From contig DASVHF010000072.1 of NCBI GenBank assembly GCA_036382695.1, forward strand, positions 1 through 40,764: a stretch of DNA of 40,764 bases, written 5' to 3'. The notes beneath the pieces are model-generated. The model did no database searches. It was not told where the DNA came from and was given only the letters and a program-made list of their open reading frames with translations. Made by a program: the position numbers and the translations under genes. Shown here piece after piece: positions 13,806 to 23,867 of this stretch. How positions within the stretch are numbered: position 1 is the stretch's first letter; each line of letters starts with the position of its first letter. This stretch comes from DASVHF01 sp036382695 (GTDB lineage Bacteria; Patescibacteriota; Microgenomatia; Woykebacterales; RBG-16-39-9b).

Positions 13806-13924
13806 CAAAAAGCTGTGCCAAAGTCAGCACAGCTACTATTCCTCTAGGTTGGGGCAATAAGCAGAACCATAATATTTATCCAATTTTTTCTGGGCAGATA
13901 GAAACTCGCGGGGCAGAAGAATAC
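13806..13924 (-). ncRNA. Candidate ~119-nt small RNA downstream of rpoC
   Basis: On the minus strand a promoter (TTGACA-17-TAAAGT) is followed by about 119 nt with no credible ORF and then a textbook terminator. The gap 13744-14058 has no gene. The RNA matches no family I know (not 4.5S or 6S as far as I can judge). It might instead be only the 3' part of the rpoBC message. Confidence 0.35.
13807..13834 (-). terminator. Intrinsic terminator of rpoBC / candidate sRNA
   Basis: AGCTGTGC and GCACAGCT (13811-13818 with 13827-13834) form a perfect 8-bp stem with an 8-nt loop; on the minus strand it continues CAGCTTTTTG. It is 225 bp after the rpoC stop. Confidence 0.8.
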
Positions 13925-13930
13925 TCTTAC

Positions 13931-13959
13931 ACTTTAAGCATTTTGGTTTCAACTGTCAA
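13931..13959 (-). promoter_or_regulatory. Promoter between rpoC and its terminator
   Basis: Minus strand: TTGACA (13954-13959), 17 bp, TAAAGT (13931-13936). It has no ORF behind it. Confidence 0.45.
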
Positions 13960-14058
13960 GATAGAAAGGAGGTTTTTTTGGAAAGATTTCTAAATTTAGA
14001 ATTTACTCTAAGGTATGTGGGTGGCAGGGAGAGATGACAGAGAGTCTCCTTGTCAATT

Positions 14059-17000
14059 CTACTCTACCATCTGTTGTTCAGGTAGGATGATTGGTTCTTC
14101 AACGGTAGGTTTTTTCACTTCCACTTCTTCTGCAGCAACTACTTCGGTTTCTTCCGTAGTTTTTCTTACACCCCTACTATCAAGGCGCGCCCGCGGGCCA
14201 GTTGGAATCAACCGACCAATGATAACATTTTCTTTTAGTCCCCGCAAATAATCTATCTTACCGGAAGTTGCTGCATCAGTCAGAACAGAGGTGGTCTCTT
14301 GGAAACTAGCTGCTGATAAAACGCTCTCTGTGTAGAGAGCCGCTCTGGTAATTCCGAGGATAACCACGCTAGCTGTGGCTGGCTCCCCGCCCTCGGCCAA
14401 AACTTTTGCATTTTCCTCGGCAAACTTTACCTTGTCAATTAATTCGCCAGGCAGGAGACTGGTGTCACCAGAAGCCTGCACCCTCACTTTTTCACTCATC
14501 TTACGCACGATAGTTTCAAAATGTTTATCGTTAATTGGCGCTCCTTGAGATTCGTAGACTCTCTGCAGCTCAGAAATAATATATTGCTGGACTGCTCTTA
14601 AACCTTTAGCCTCCAGCAAGCTTCTCAGATCAAAGTGTCCGCTAGTTAGTGCCGCACCAGTCTCAACCATATCACCAGTTTTTACTAAAAGTTCGCTAGC
14701 GGCGGGGATTACGTACTCTTTTTCTACTTTAGTTTTTTTATCAAAAGCAACCACCCGCACTTTTGTTTGCTCGCCTTCTTCTACGATCTGGACCCTACCT
14801 GGAATTTCCGCCATCACAGCTGGAGTCTTGGGTGTCCTGGCCTCAAAAATTTCGTCTACCCGTGGCAAACCCTGGGTAATATCCAACCCGACAATACCTC
14901 CGAGATGGAAAGTTCTCATTGTCAGTTGTGTACCAGGCTCGCCAATTGACTGGGCTGCAATCACCCCCACTGGTGTCCCAATTTTCACTCCCTCTTTTAC
15001 TGCTAAGTCAAGGCCGTAACAAGCCTGACAAACCCCATATTTTGTTTCACAAGTCAAGGGTGACCGCACTAAAATCTCTTTTACCTTAGCTAGCGCAATT
15101 TTTTCAGCCGTTGCCCCAGTTATTCTTTCACCTGCTTTTGCTAAGACTGCTCCTTTTTCATTTTTAATATTCTTAGCTGCAACTCTACCTACAATTATTG
15201 CTGACCATGTTGTAGTCCGGTCTTTATCTTCTGAAATTATAATCCCTTCTTCTGTACTACAATCCTCCTCACGTACTAAAACATCATGGGCGACATCTAC
15301 CAACCTCCTAGTCAGATAGCCAGCGTCTGCAGTCTTTAGGGCTTTATCTACTAAACCTTTCCTAGCCCCACGAGTGGAGGTGAAGTATTCGTAAACTTCC
15401 AACCCCTCTCTGAAGTTGCTTTTGCTTGGAAGTTCTACTATCCTACCAAGAGGATCGGCTACTAAACCTCGCATACCGGCAAGTTGTTTAAGTTGATCTC
15501 TGCTACCACGGGCTTCTGATTCTTGCATTATTTTCAAAGAGTTATCCTCACTCATACTATCCAGAGTAAGTTGATCTATTTTTGCTGTCAGGGCTGACCA
15601 TATCTCTTCGGATAAACGCACTTTCTCAACTTCGGTAATAAGACCACGACGAAAGTTTTTTTCAATCTGCTCCACCTTAACTTCTGCTTGATCTATCAAT
15701 TTTTGCTTCTCAGGGATTATCTGAGCATCAGTAATAGACATTGAAATTCCCGAATTTGTGGCGTAAGAAAAGCCAAGATCTTTTAGAGAATCGATCAGTT
15801 GTACTGTTCTTTCTTTCCCGAAACGATTTTGACATTCAATTAAAATACTTTTTATGTCTGAACCTCTCACTACCTTATTGGCAAATCTCATCTCTTCCGG
15901 CAAGGCTTGGTTGAAAAAGATCCGGCCTACACTAGTCTCAATAATTTTATTTTTCCATTGGATCTTAATTATTTCTCGCAGACTCACACGTCCAAGGTGA
16001 TACGCTCCGATCGCTCCATCTTCGTCGAAAAATTTCTCAGCAGGGCCTTCTTCTAACCTAGTAAGGCAATACAGGCCTAAGAAGACGTCCCGGTTTGGCG
16101 TCATGATCGGTTCTCCATCAGCTGGCCGAAGAAGATTGTTGGTCGCCATCATTATTGAGATAGACTCATCTTGAGAGGTTTTGGCTAAAGGAACATGTAT
16201 TGCCATCTGGTCTCCATCGAAATCTGCCCCATAACCGGCACAGACTGAAGGGTGAATACCAATCGCATTTCCTTCGGTCAAAACCGGATAAAAAGCCTGT
16301 ATACCAAGTCTATGAAGGGTTGGAGCCCTGTTTAAGAGGATTGGATGGCCCTTGGTAATTGATTCCAAAATGTCCCAAACCTCGGTGCCACGCCGCTCAA
16401 AAACGTGTTTTGCACTTTTTACATTTGGCGCATAACCCTGATAAATCAACTCTCGTAATACATAAGGTTTAAACAGCTCTAGTGCCATCTCTTTGGGAAC
16501 CAGACATTCGTTTAATTTCACATTCGGGGCAACCACAATCACACTCCGCCCTGAATAGTCCACTCTTTTCCCTAGAAGGTTCTGGCGGAACCGTCCTTGC
16601 TTACCCTTTAGCATATCGGAAAGTGAACGAAGTACCTGCATCCCTGCCCTGGTTGGTGCAGGCCGCTGTGCCGAATCTATTAGAGCATCTACAGCTTCCT
16701 GCAGCATTCTTTTCTCATTACGTAAGATTATCTCTGGCGCACCCAAATCTGTAAGTCTTTTCAACCGGTTGTTACGATTGATCACTCTTCGGTAGAGATC
16801 GTTAAGATCGCTTGTTGCAAACCTTCCACCAGAAAGTTGAACCATTGGCCGCAGATCCGGGGGGATAACTGGTAGAACACCAAGAATCAGAGAAGTAGTT
16901 GCGACACCTGATTGTCTAAACCCTTCCACGACACGCAACCTTTTGGTAGCCTTAATCTGTTTTTGGCCTGTAGAATTCTGAACATCGACTCGCAGTTGCC

Positions 17001-17841
17001 CTGAAAGTTTATTAAGATCCAGTTCCTTCAAAACCTCCAATATTGCCTCAGCACCCATTCCAACCTTCAAAAAACCTATCGCGTCGTAACTTGCTAGTTT
17101 TTGATACTCATCTTCTGCGATAACAGAGAGCTTCTTGATCAACTTTACCTTTTCGCTCGCTGCTTTCTGCAATTCTCGCAGACTGGAAAGTTCAACCCTT
17201 TCTTCCTCCGCAAGATTTGTCCGCCTTGCCTTCGCCTTTAGCCGCAGTTCTTCAACTATTAACTCTTTCTGTTCTCTGTTTTTGATGTCAAGTTTTTTTA
17301 TTTCGTCTTTAAGAGCCAGGTCAATTTCCCCTAAGCGCTTTTTGTAACTGCTTTTCAGTTCTTCAATCTGCTTTTTAAATGACACTTCAATTTGGGCCAG
17401 AGATTTTTTCCTCTCTTCTTCATCTACACTAACCACTAAATAATTCGCAAAGTAAACAACCGCTTCCAAATAACGTGGTGTAATATCAAGTAGTTGTGAT
17501 AGTTTTGAAGGAGTGCCTTTAAAAAACCAGACGTGAGCCACCGGAGCGGCTAATTTAATATGGCCCATACGTTCTCTTCTTACTTTTGATTGAGTAACCT
17601 CGACTCCACATTTGTCACAAATTACACCGCGATAGCGAATTCTTTTATACTTACCGCAGTAGCATTCCCAATCTTTGGTCGGTCCAAAGATTTTCTCGTC
17701 GAATAAACCGTCTTTCTCTGGTCTGAAAGTTCGGTAGTTAATAGTTTCCGGTTTGGTAACTTCACCGTAAGACCAAGACAGTGTGTCGTCTGGGGATGCC
17801 AATACTATTCTCAATGCTTCAAAATCACGGATTTCATTCAT
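14059..17841 (-). CDS. rpoC: DNA-directed RNA polymerase subunit beta'
   Basis: A 1260-residue largest catalytic subunit of RNA polymerase. It has the N-terminal zinc site (Cys60, 62, 75, 78), the active-site Mg2+ loop GADFDGDQMAIH (near residue 540; the usual NADFDGDQ has Gly for Asn), and the second zinc site in the C-terminal half (CSTEEG ... CETKYGVCQACYG). The bridge/trigger region VGVIAAQSIGEPGTQLTMRTFH is intact. A charged coiled segment near residues 150-235 (KKSLAQIEVSFKKQIEELK...) is a lineage insert. The start lies 4 bp after the rpoB stop, so the two are cotranscribed. Confidence 0.98.
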   Translation of the reverse strand: MNEIRDFEALRIVLASPDDTLSWSYGEVTKPETINYRTFRPEKDGLFDEKIFGPTKDWECYCGKYKRIRYRGVICDKCGVEVTQSKVRRERMGHIKLAAPVAHVWFFKGTPSKLSQLLDITPRYLEAVVYFANYLVVSVDEEERKKSLAQIEVSFKKQIEELKSSYKKRLGEIDLALKDEIKKLDIKNREQKELIVEELRLKAKARRTNLAEEERVELSSLRELQKAASEKVKLIKKLSVIAEDEYQKLASYDAIGFLKVGMGAEAILEVLKELDLNKLSGQLRVDVQNSTGQKQIKATKRLRVVEGFRQSGVATTSLILGVLPVIPPDLRPMVQLSGGRFATSDLNDLYRRVINRNNRLKRLTDLGAPEIILRNEKRMLQEAVDALIDSAQRPAPTRAGMQVLRSLSDMLKGKQGRFRQNLLGKRVDYSGRSVIVVAPNVKLNECLVPKEMALELFKPYVLRELIYQGYAPNVKSAKHVFERRGTEVWDILESITKGHPILLNRAPTLHRLGIQAFYPVLTEGNAIGIHPSVCAGYGADFDGDQMAIHVPLAKTSQDESISIMMATNNLLRPADGEPIMTPNRDVFLGLYCLTRLEEGPAEKFFDEDGAIGAYHLGRVSLREIIKIQWKNKIIETSVGRIFFNQALPEEMRFANKVVRGSDIKSILIECQNRFGKERTVQLIDSLKDLGFSYATNSGISMSITDAQIIPEKQKLIDQAEVKVEQIEKNFRRGLITEVEKVRLSEEIWSALTAKIDQLTLDSMSEDNSLKIMQESEARGSRDQLKQLAGMRGLVADPLGRIVELPSKSNFREGLEVYEYFTSTRGARKGLVDKALKTADAGYLTRRLVDVAHDVLVREEDCSTEEGIIISEDKDRTTTWSAIIVGRVAAKNIKNEKGAVLAKAGERITGATAEKIALAKVKEILVRSPLTCETKYGVCQACYGLDLAVKEGVKIGTPVGVIAAQSIGEPGTQLTMRTFHLGGIVGLDITQGLPRVDEIFEARTPKTPAVMAEIPGRVQIVEEGEQTKVRVVAFDKKTKVEKEYVIPAASELLVKTGDMVETGAALTSGHFDLRSLLEAKGLRAVQQYIISELQRVYESQGAPINDKHFETIVRKMSEKVRVQASGDTSLLPGELIDKVKFAEENAKVLAEGGEPATASVVILGITRAALYTESVLSAASFQETTSVLTDAATSGKIDYLRGLKENVIIGRLIPTGPRARLDSRGVRKTTEETEVVAAEEVEVKKPTVEEPIILPEQQMVE

Positions 17842-17845
17842 ATAT

Positions 17846-20800
17846 CTAGTCTGCCTTCGCCTCTACACCTACCTTTTCTTTCAGATGCCGGACTTCAAAT
17901 CCCTCGGCACTCTCTTCGCCTTTAATCACTGTTTCCTCGCCGCTAGTTTCAGCTAAGTCTTTTGCCTCTTCTTCGATTTTTTCTTCGTCGGTAGCTTCCC
18001 TTTCGCCTACCTCTTTTTCCTCCTCCACCTTAGCTCCTAAAAGTTCAACTTTTAGTCCAAGGCCATTCAATTCTTTAACCAAGACCTTAAATGACTCTGG
18101 CACCGTGGATTCTGGAATATCAATTCCTTTTACAATCGCTTCGAACGCTTTTGCTCTACCAACCACGTCATCACTTTTAATGGTTAGCATTTCTTGAAGC
18201 GTGTGTGCAGCTCCATAAGCTTCGAGTGCCCAGACTTCCATTTCACCCAGCCTCTGACCTCCCATCTGAGCCTTACCTCCAAGAGGCTGTTGGGTGACTA
18301 ATGAGTAAGGTCCTGTACTTCTCGCATGCACCTTCTCGTCAACCATATGGACTAGTTTCATGATGTACCCGCTCCCTACTGTCACAGGACTTTTAAAGGC
18401 TTCGCCACTTTTACCATCATACAAAATCACTTTTCCACTCGCTGGTAAACCTGCTTTCTGCAATTCTTTAAAAAAATCTTCCTCTTTGAAGCCGCCGAAA
18501 GACGGTACGGCTGCTTTGTATTTTAGTTTTGTCGCGGCCCAGCCAAGATGGGTTTCTAAGAGCTGGCCAAGATTCATTCGGGAAATGACTGAAAGCGGTG
18601 AGATAATAATATCAATTGGTGTCCCATCTGCTAAGTAAGGCATATCTTCTACTGGTACAACTTTGCTAATTACACCTTTATTACCGTGACGACCTGCTAA
18701 TTTATCACCGACTGCAATCTTACGAGTTTGCGCTACTTTCACCTTTATAAGCCGGATCACCCCAGGCTCAAGCTCGTCTCCGCTTTCTTTGGAGAGAATT
18801 TGGACACCAACCACAGTTCCCCGCTCGCCATGGGGTATGCGTAGAGAAGTATCCCGCACTTCTCGTGCTTTTTCACCAAAAATTGCGCGAAGTAACCTTT
18901 CCTCTGCGGTCAGTTCTGTCTCACCCTTTGGCGTAATTTTACCCACTAAAATATCGTTTGGTCCCACCTCTGCTCCAATATAGACGATTCCTTCCTCGTC
19001 CAAATTGGCCAGGGCTTCTTCGCCAACATTAGGAATGTCCCTAGTTGTCTCCTCTGAACCCAGTTTAGTTTCATTCACTGAAATTTCATATTCCTCAATA
19101 TGAATTGAAGTTAGCGTATCGTCTCTAACCAATCTTTCAGAAATTACAATCGCGTCTTCATATCCATAACCTTCCCAACTCATGTAAGCAATTAAAAGGT
19201 TTTGGCCCAGGGAAAGTTCTCCGCCTTCAGTCGTAGGCCCATCAACTAAAAGCTCTCCTTTTTTAACCTTCTGACCGACTGAAACCAGGGGTCTCTGCGA
19301 GTAGCAGGTGTTTTGGTTGGATTTCTCAAACTTAATTAATGGAAATCTATACTCACCTTTATCTTTACCGCGAATTATAACCTCGTTAGCGTCTACAAAT
19401 TCAACCTTCCCATCTATTGGGTTTTTAATAATTCGGCCAATGTTTTCGGCTACCGGCTCCTCCATACCTGTACCTACTATCGGAGCGGTGGGGCGCACGA
19501 GAGGAACTGCTTGGTTTTGCATATTTGACCCCATCAGAGCCCGATTTGCTTCGTCATGAGCTAAAAATGGAATAAGTGAGGAGCTTGCACCTAACATCTG
19601 CCATGGCGCCAAGTCTATATAATCAACTAGCGAGGATGGCCCGCTGATAAATGAACCTTTATGTCGCAGGGGCACTCTCTTATCTAACATATAGCCGTTT
19701 TTATCAACAGAGACTGTTGCGTGCGTAATGTAATATTCCTCTTCGTCATCAGCCATCAGCCACACTATTTCATTGGTGACTTTTGCTCTTGAATCTTTTT
19801 TAACGACCCTTCGGTAGGGGGTTTCCAAAAAACCATACTCATTGATTCGTGACATTAGGGAAAGGTGGGTAATCAAGCCGATATTTGGGCCTTCTGGAGA
19901 TTTGATTGGGTCTATCCGTCCGTACTGAGAATTATTTATATCGTGGACTGAAAAGCTGGCTCGCTCCCTAGTCAATCCCCCAGGACCCATCACCGACAGT
20001 CGCCTCAAATGTTCTAGCTCCGATAATGAGTTTATTTGATCCATGAATTGAGAAAGTTGACTACCAGCAAAAAATTCGTTGAGCCGAGCAACTATCGGCC
20101 GGGCGTTTATTAGAGCAACTGGTGTCACCGCTGTCAGATCAGCAGAAAGACTCATCCGCTCTTTCACCACTCGTTCCATCTGTAACAAACCAATACGCAA
20201 CGTGTTTTGTACCAACTCTCCAACTGCCCTCACTCTCCTATTACCCAAATGGTCGATATCATCGGGCGCGCCTTCACCGTTATTAAGTCTAATTAGAAGT
20301 TTTAGCGCTGCTATTATATCTTCTGGTGAAAGTATCCAGTGGTCTGGGTCGTTGGCGATTTGTAAACCAAGCCGCTTATTTAGTTTATAACGCCCCACTT
20401 TACCCAAAGAGTAACGCCGGCTGTTGAAAAAAAGATTCTCTAAAAGCGCTTTTGCGTTTTCCACTATAGGTGGGTCACCTGGCCGCATCTTTCTGTAGAT
20501 CTCCAAAAATGCTTCTTCCGCCGAATCTGCTGGATCTTTACCCAGGGTAACTTCTACAAATGGGTGGTCTAGATTGGTATCTATTTCAAGAAAAAGGTTT
20601 TTGATTTTTTCAGTTCCGCCATACCCGATTGTACGTAAAAAAGTAGTCGCCGGAATTCTCCGCTTCCGGTCAATCCTAACTGATATTAAATCGTTTTTGG
20701 CGGTTTCAAATTCTAGCCAACTACCTCTAGTAGGCCGAAGCTCCGCCCGGAATAGCCTTCTCCCAGTGGCAGGATCAACCTCTGCTGTGTAGAAAATCCC

Positions 20801-21199
20801 CGGACTTCTAGTAAGCTGGGTAACAACAACCCGCTCAACACCGTTTATAATAAACGTACCGGAATCGGTCATCAATGGCAGATCACCCAGAAACACTTCT
20901 TGTTCCAAATTTTCTCCGCTTTGTTTATTTAAAAGCCGGCTTTTCACCTTCAGGGGAGCAGCAAAGGTACCACCTTTTTCGAGGGCAAGTCTAGGGGTAT
21001 ATTTTGGTTCACCAAAAGAATGCTCAATAAAATAAAGCGCAAAATTTTTTCCGGTGAAGTCTTCGATTGGTGAGATTTCAGCGAGAAGCTCTTTTACGCC
21101 ATCGTTCAAAAGCCACTCGTAAGAGGCTTTTTGTGGTTCTATTAAATTTATAATCGGAAAGTGTCTCCCTGCTGCTCCAAAAACCTTACGGTTAGCCAT
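17846..21199 (-). CDS. rpoB: DNA-directed RNA polymerase subunit beta
   Basis: A 1117-residue second-largest RNA polymerase subunit. Conserved blocks: fork loop and rifampicin region (FFAGSQLSQFMDQINSLSELEHLRRLS), SPEGPNIGLI, GYEDAIVISERLV, GDKLAGRHGNKGVISKV, and the C-terminal GGKAQMGGQRLGEMEVWALEAYGA. In the rifampicin region the typical LSQFMDQxNPLSELTHKRRLS has Ser for Pro, Glu for Thr and Leu for Lys, so drug response could differ. After the core there is a strongly acidic 60-residue tail. No rplJ/rplL genes precede it, unlike the common bacterial order. Its own promoter and a hairpin leader lie upstream. Confidence 0.98.
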   Translation of the reverse strand: MANRKVFGAAGRHFPIINLIEPQKASYEWLLNDGVKELLAEISPIEDFTGKNFALYFIEHSFGEPKYTPRLALEKGGTFAAPLKVKSRLLNKQSGENLEQEVFLGDLPLMTDSGTFIINGVERVVVTQLTRSPGIFYTAEVDPATGRRLFRAELRPTRGSWLEFETAKNDLISVRIDRKRRIPATTFLRTIGYGGTEKIKNLFLEIDTNLDHPFVEVTLGKDPADSAEEAFLEIYRKMRPGDPPIVENAKALLENLFFNSRRYSLGKVGRYKLNKRLGLQIANDPDHWILSPEDIIAALKLLIRLNNGEGAPDDIDHLGNRRVRAVGELVQNTLRIGLLQMERVVKERMSLSADLTAVTPVALINARPIVARLNEFFAGSQLSQFMDQINSLSELEHLRRLSVMGPGGLTRERASFSVHDINNSQYGRIDPIKSPEGPNIGLITHLSLMSRINEYGFLETPYRRVVKKDSRAKVTNEIVWLMADDEEEYYITHATVSVDKNGYMLDKRVPLRHKGSFISGPSSLVDYIDLAPWQMLGASSSLIPFLAHDEANRALMGSNMQNQAVPLVRPTAPIVGTGMEEPVAENIGRIIKNPIDGKVEFVDANEVIIRGKDKGEYRFPLIKFEKSNQNTCYSQRPLVSVGQKVKKGELLVDGPTTEGGELSLGQNLLIAYMSWEGYGYEDAIVISERLVRDDTLTSIHIEEYEISVNETKLGSEETTRDIPNVGEEALANLDEEGIVYIGAEVGPNDILVGKITPKGETELTAEERLLRAIFGEKAREVRDTSLRIPHGERGTVVGVQILSKESGDELEPGVIRLIKVKVAQTRKIAVGDKLAGRHGNKGVISKVVPVEDMPYLADGTPIDIIISPLSVISRMNLGQLLETHLGWAATKLKYKAAVPSFGGFKEEDFFKELQKAGLPASGKVILYDGKSGEAFKSPVTVGSGYIMKLVHMVDEKVHARSTGPYSLVTQQPLGGKAQMGGQRLGEMEVWALEAYGAAHTLQEMLTIKSDDVVGRAKAFEAIVKGIDIPESTVPESFKVLVKELNGLGLKVELLGAKVEEEKEVGEREATDEEKIEEEAKDLAETSGEETVIKGEESAEGFEVRHLKEKVGVEAKAD

Positions 21200-21250
21200 C
21201 GAAACCCTTGTGTTGGATGATTCCTGTTACTAAATTAAGAACTGGCAGCT

Positions 21251-21292
21251 TATTTGTACACAAACAAATAGACGTACGCACATTGTACGTCT
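21251..21292 (-). promoter_or_regulatory. Two hairpins in the rpoB leader
   Basis: AGACGTAC/GTACGTCT (21270-21277 with 21285-21292) is a perfect 8-bp stem, next to TATTTGT/ACAAATA (21251-21257 with 21264-21270). They share base 21270, so only one may form fully at a time. They lie within the roughly 110-nt leader. Confidence 0.5.
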
Positions 21293-21316
21293 AAATAAAT
21301 ATTTGATTACACACTA

Positions 21317-21345
21317 AAAATAACGTGTTGTTTGTCTTTTGTCAA
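21317..21345 (-). promoter_or_regulatory. Promoter of rpoBC
   Basis: Minus strand: TTGACA (21340-21345), 17 bp, TATTTT (21317-21322). The transcript would start near 21310, leaving a leader of about 110 nt. Confidence 0.7.
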
Positions 21346-21361
21346 GAGGCTCCTTAGAAAC

Positions 21362-22357
21362 TTATAAATATTTCGCTATATTTTGTTGGTGCTCCTCAAA
21401 AGTTTTTGCATAATGAACTTTTCCGCTTTTATCATGAAGATAGAAATAATACGGGGACTGGGTTGGTTCAAGTACGGCTTCTATAGAAGCAAGGCCAGGG
21501 CTGCAGATTGGTCCTGGCGGTAAGCCAATGTTTTTTCTCGTATTGTAGGGATTATCGATATTTATATCTTCCTCAGTCAGATTTTTCCGCCACCAAGTTT
21601 TTTCTTCTTTAGAATAACCCAAAGCGTATTGGGTAGTAGCATCAGCTGCAACCGCCATCCCTTCCCGCCACCTCTTAATCAAGATACCAGCAATCATCGG
21701 TCTTTCTTCATCGGTTTTTGTTTCTCTTTCAATAATTGAAGCGAGGATGAGTACCTCTTTTTCTGAGAAGTTTTTGGCTGAAGTTTCTTTTTTCAAATTT
21801 TCTTCAAATTTTTTTTCAAAGTTGTCTTTAAAAATTGTAAGTATTTTTTCGCTGTCTGCGCTTACAGGAATCAAATAGGTATCAGGAAAAAGTTGGCCTT
21901 CAACTGCTCTATTGAGGAACTCCTTTTTATCAATCCTGAAATTCTCAGCTAGAATTTCCGCTACCTGCTCTTTTCTTAATCCTTCAACAAAAGTCGCCCA
22001 TTTATCTAGTCGTCCAGTAGTCAACGAAAGTGCCATTTCTTTCACTGATTGATTTGGAAAGAGTTTGAAGCTGCCCGCCTGAATTTTTTTATCTAGACCA
22101 CTTAACTTCAAATGAACTCTGAAGATAAACGAGCTCCTGATGAGATTTTCCTCCTGCAAACGTTGTGAAAACGATGAAGTACCCTCACCTTTTTTAATGA
22201 CAAATATTTTTTCTTTACCTACACTACCAACAGGGTCCAGAGCCCAATTCACCCAGGCGGTAACTGAGACTAACGGAACGGTGGTGACAATAAAAAGTGT
22301 AACTGAAAACTTAAACAATGCACCAAATGGTTGTTTAACTACCCAGGTTGATTGCAT
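21362..22357 (-). CDS. mltG: Endolytic murein transglycosylase MltG (YceG-like)
   Basis: A 331-residue inner-membrane enzyme that cleaves nascent glycan strands and sets glycan length. One membrane helix (about residues 14-35) precedes the extracytoplasmic part: a LysM-like subdomain (FVIKKGEGTSSFSQRLQEENLI) and the YceG domain with the catalytic Glu in IIERET (near residue 209), AADATTQYALGY and NIDNPYNTRKNIGLPPGPICSPG. It starts 1 bp after the stop of the baseplate-J-like gene, so the two are translated together. It is last of a three-gene unit, tying that unit to the cell wall. Confidence 0.93.
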   Translation of the reverse strand: MQSTWVVKQPFGALFKFSVTLFIVTTVPLVSVTAWVNWALDPVGSVGKEKIFVIKKGEGTSSFSQRLQEENLIRSSFIFRVHLKLSGLDKKIQAGSFKLFPNQSVKEMALSLTTGRLDKWATFVEGLRKEQVAEILAENFRIDKKEFLNRAVEGQLFPDTYLIPVSADSEKILTIFKDNFEKKFEENLKKETSAKNFSEKEVLILASIIERETKTDEERPMIAGILIKRWREGMAVAADATTQYALGYSKEEKTWWRKNLTEEDINIDNPYNTRKNIGLPPGPICSPGLASIEAVLEPTQSPYYFYLHDKSGKVHYAKTFEEHQQNIAKYL

Positions 22358-22358
22358 A

Positions 22359-23867
22359 TTACTCTTCTTGAATTAATTCGATTTTTATCCTACTTTTTAA
22401 AAAAGGCATGAAACCGGCGATTCGGAAAAAGGACGGTGATATTTTAATTTCGAAACCAGATATACTATTTAACGATTTCAGATACCTATCTGTAGTTGAG
22501 AAGTCTTTTCCCGCAATTCTTTTTTTGGTCTCCTCAATATCAATTTCTGGGACCAAACTCGCTTTTATTTTCCCAAGGATTTCGAGATTATCCCCGTCCT
22601 TTTCTAAAATTTCAGCCTCGACAGTAGAAGTTCCTCGGTCTATTTTAAAATCGTCTGGTACACTGTCTGCGATCGATTCGATCAATAAATCCTTTAGATC
22701 TTCTTCTGAAAAAGCCTTTGCGGTAAATTCTACCTGCAAGCTCAAACGAAATTCGCTAGCTTCTTCTCCAACGTTTTTACTATAAACCTCGTTTAAAATT
22801 TCAGGCTCCAGACCGCCTTCTGGTACTACTAAATCTTGGTTTTCTTTTTCCAGCTCTTCCCTCGCTTTCCTCGCTAATTTCGCGAGTAATTTTTCTTTTG
22901 CCTTTTTCTGGTCGCTAGCCGAAATTATTGTCAGATTCCTACTGCTTCCACCAGTGAAATTTGTCTCACTTTTGGCAAAAACCAAGTTGACGTTAGCGCT
23001 ACCTACTCTAAATACTGTCCCTGCCGCCAAATTACCAGATGTACCAATTACCTTGGCAGTAACATCTACTCCAGTCGAAGGGCAATCAGCTTCACACCCT
23101 GCTGGGGCAGCTGAAATTGTAGCTGATTTATCCAGTGAAAATGTCACTTTTGAACCTGACACTGGAGTAATAGTGGTACCTTTGAAAAAGGTCTTGGCGC
23201 TAGCGGTATCACGGTTGACAATCTTCACTCTACCTTTAGCTAGTGTTCCCACCGTTTTTGTCCCTGTCGCTTTTGCTTCTAACACATCCTCTTGGGTAGT
23301 TTTCAACGTTTTTAAGGGAATTGCGCCTTGGTCGGTATCTGCCTCTTCAATGCTTGCACCTGCCACCAAGCTTAGTTCCGCCTCTTTGAATTGGGCTTTT
23401 GTGATCAGTTTCACGTGAGCTCTTGGCACAAACCAAAGTAGACCCAACCCAGCAATAATTATAAAAGCCAAAAACCCAGCTATGAGATAGAGTCTCCTTC
23501 GCCCTTTGAGAAACGCCGGGCTTGGTAATTTAGGAAACGGAAATCTGCGTTTCTTTTCTTCAGGCAAGCCAATCGGCTTCGCGGTTGGTTCTTGACCGGC
23601 TACATCCTTCCCTTCGACGAAACCTAAATTTTCATCTTTTTCTTTTTTGGCTACTACCTCTAAAGGCTTCTTTTCGAAATCACCTTTGATTACAACTTTC
23701 TTACCTAAACTTTTTGCTTGAAGATTTATTACTTCCAGATTAGCTGGAAGTTTCAAAATATCGCTTCCAGGAAAAACAAATATCTCAAGCTCCTTATCAG
23801 TCTCGGAAGCTATCGCTTTCAGGGCGTCAGCAAGTTTATCATTTTCATCAAATTCAAGTCTTTTCAT
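22359..23867 (-). CDS. Baseplate J/gp47-like membrane protein
   Basis: A 502-residue protein with a cytoplasmic N-terminal part (1-122, Lys/Glu/Pro-rich after residue 65), one membrane helix (about 126-147) and a 350-residue extracytoplasmic domain. The latter (VKLITKAQFKE..., TKTVGTLAKGRVKIVNRDTASAKTF, AAGTVFRVG) resembles proteins annotated as baseplate J/gp47 family in patescibacteria. A Cys pair in GCEADCPS may form a disulfide. No phage tail genes are present, so the name reflects fold likeness only. It overlaps the PilM-like gene by 4 bp (ATGA) with a GGAGGAG ribosome site and precedes mltG. Probably an envelope structural protein. Confidence 0.7.
   Translation of the reverse strand: MKRLEFDENDKLADALKAIASETDKELEIFVFPGSDILKLPANLEVINLQAKSLGKKVVIKGDFEKKPLEVVAKKEKDENLGFVEGKDVAGQEPTAKPIGLPEEKKRRFPFPKLPSPAFLKGRRRLYLIAGFLAFIIIAGLGLLWFVPRAHVKLITKAQFKEAELSLVAGASIEEADTDQGAIPLKTLKTTQEDVLEAKATGTKTVGTLAKGRVKIVNRDTASAKTFFKGTTITPVSGSKVTFSLDKSATISAAPAGCEADCPSTGVDVTAKVIGTSGNLAAGTVFRVGSANVNLVFAKSETNFTGGSSRNLTIISASDQKKAKEKLLAKLARKAREELEKENQDLVVPEGGLEPEILNEVYSKNVGEEASEFRLSLQVEFTAKAFSEEDLKDLLIESIADSVPDDFKIDRGTSTVEAEILEKDGDNLEILGKIKASLVPEIDIEETKKRIAGKDFSTTDRYLKSLNSISGFEIKISPSFFRIAGFMPFLKSRIKIELIQEE

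Noticed and set aside
22359..23867. Prophage or tailocin based on the baseplate-like protein
   Set aside because: No tail, sheath, portal, terminase or lysis genes are in the window, and the protein has a membrane anchor.
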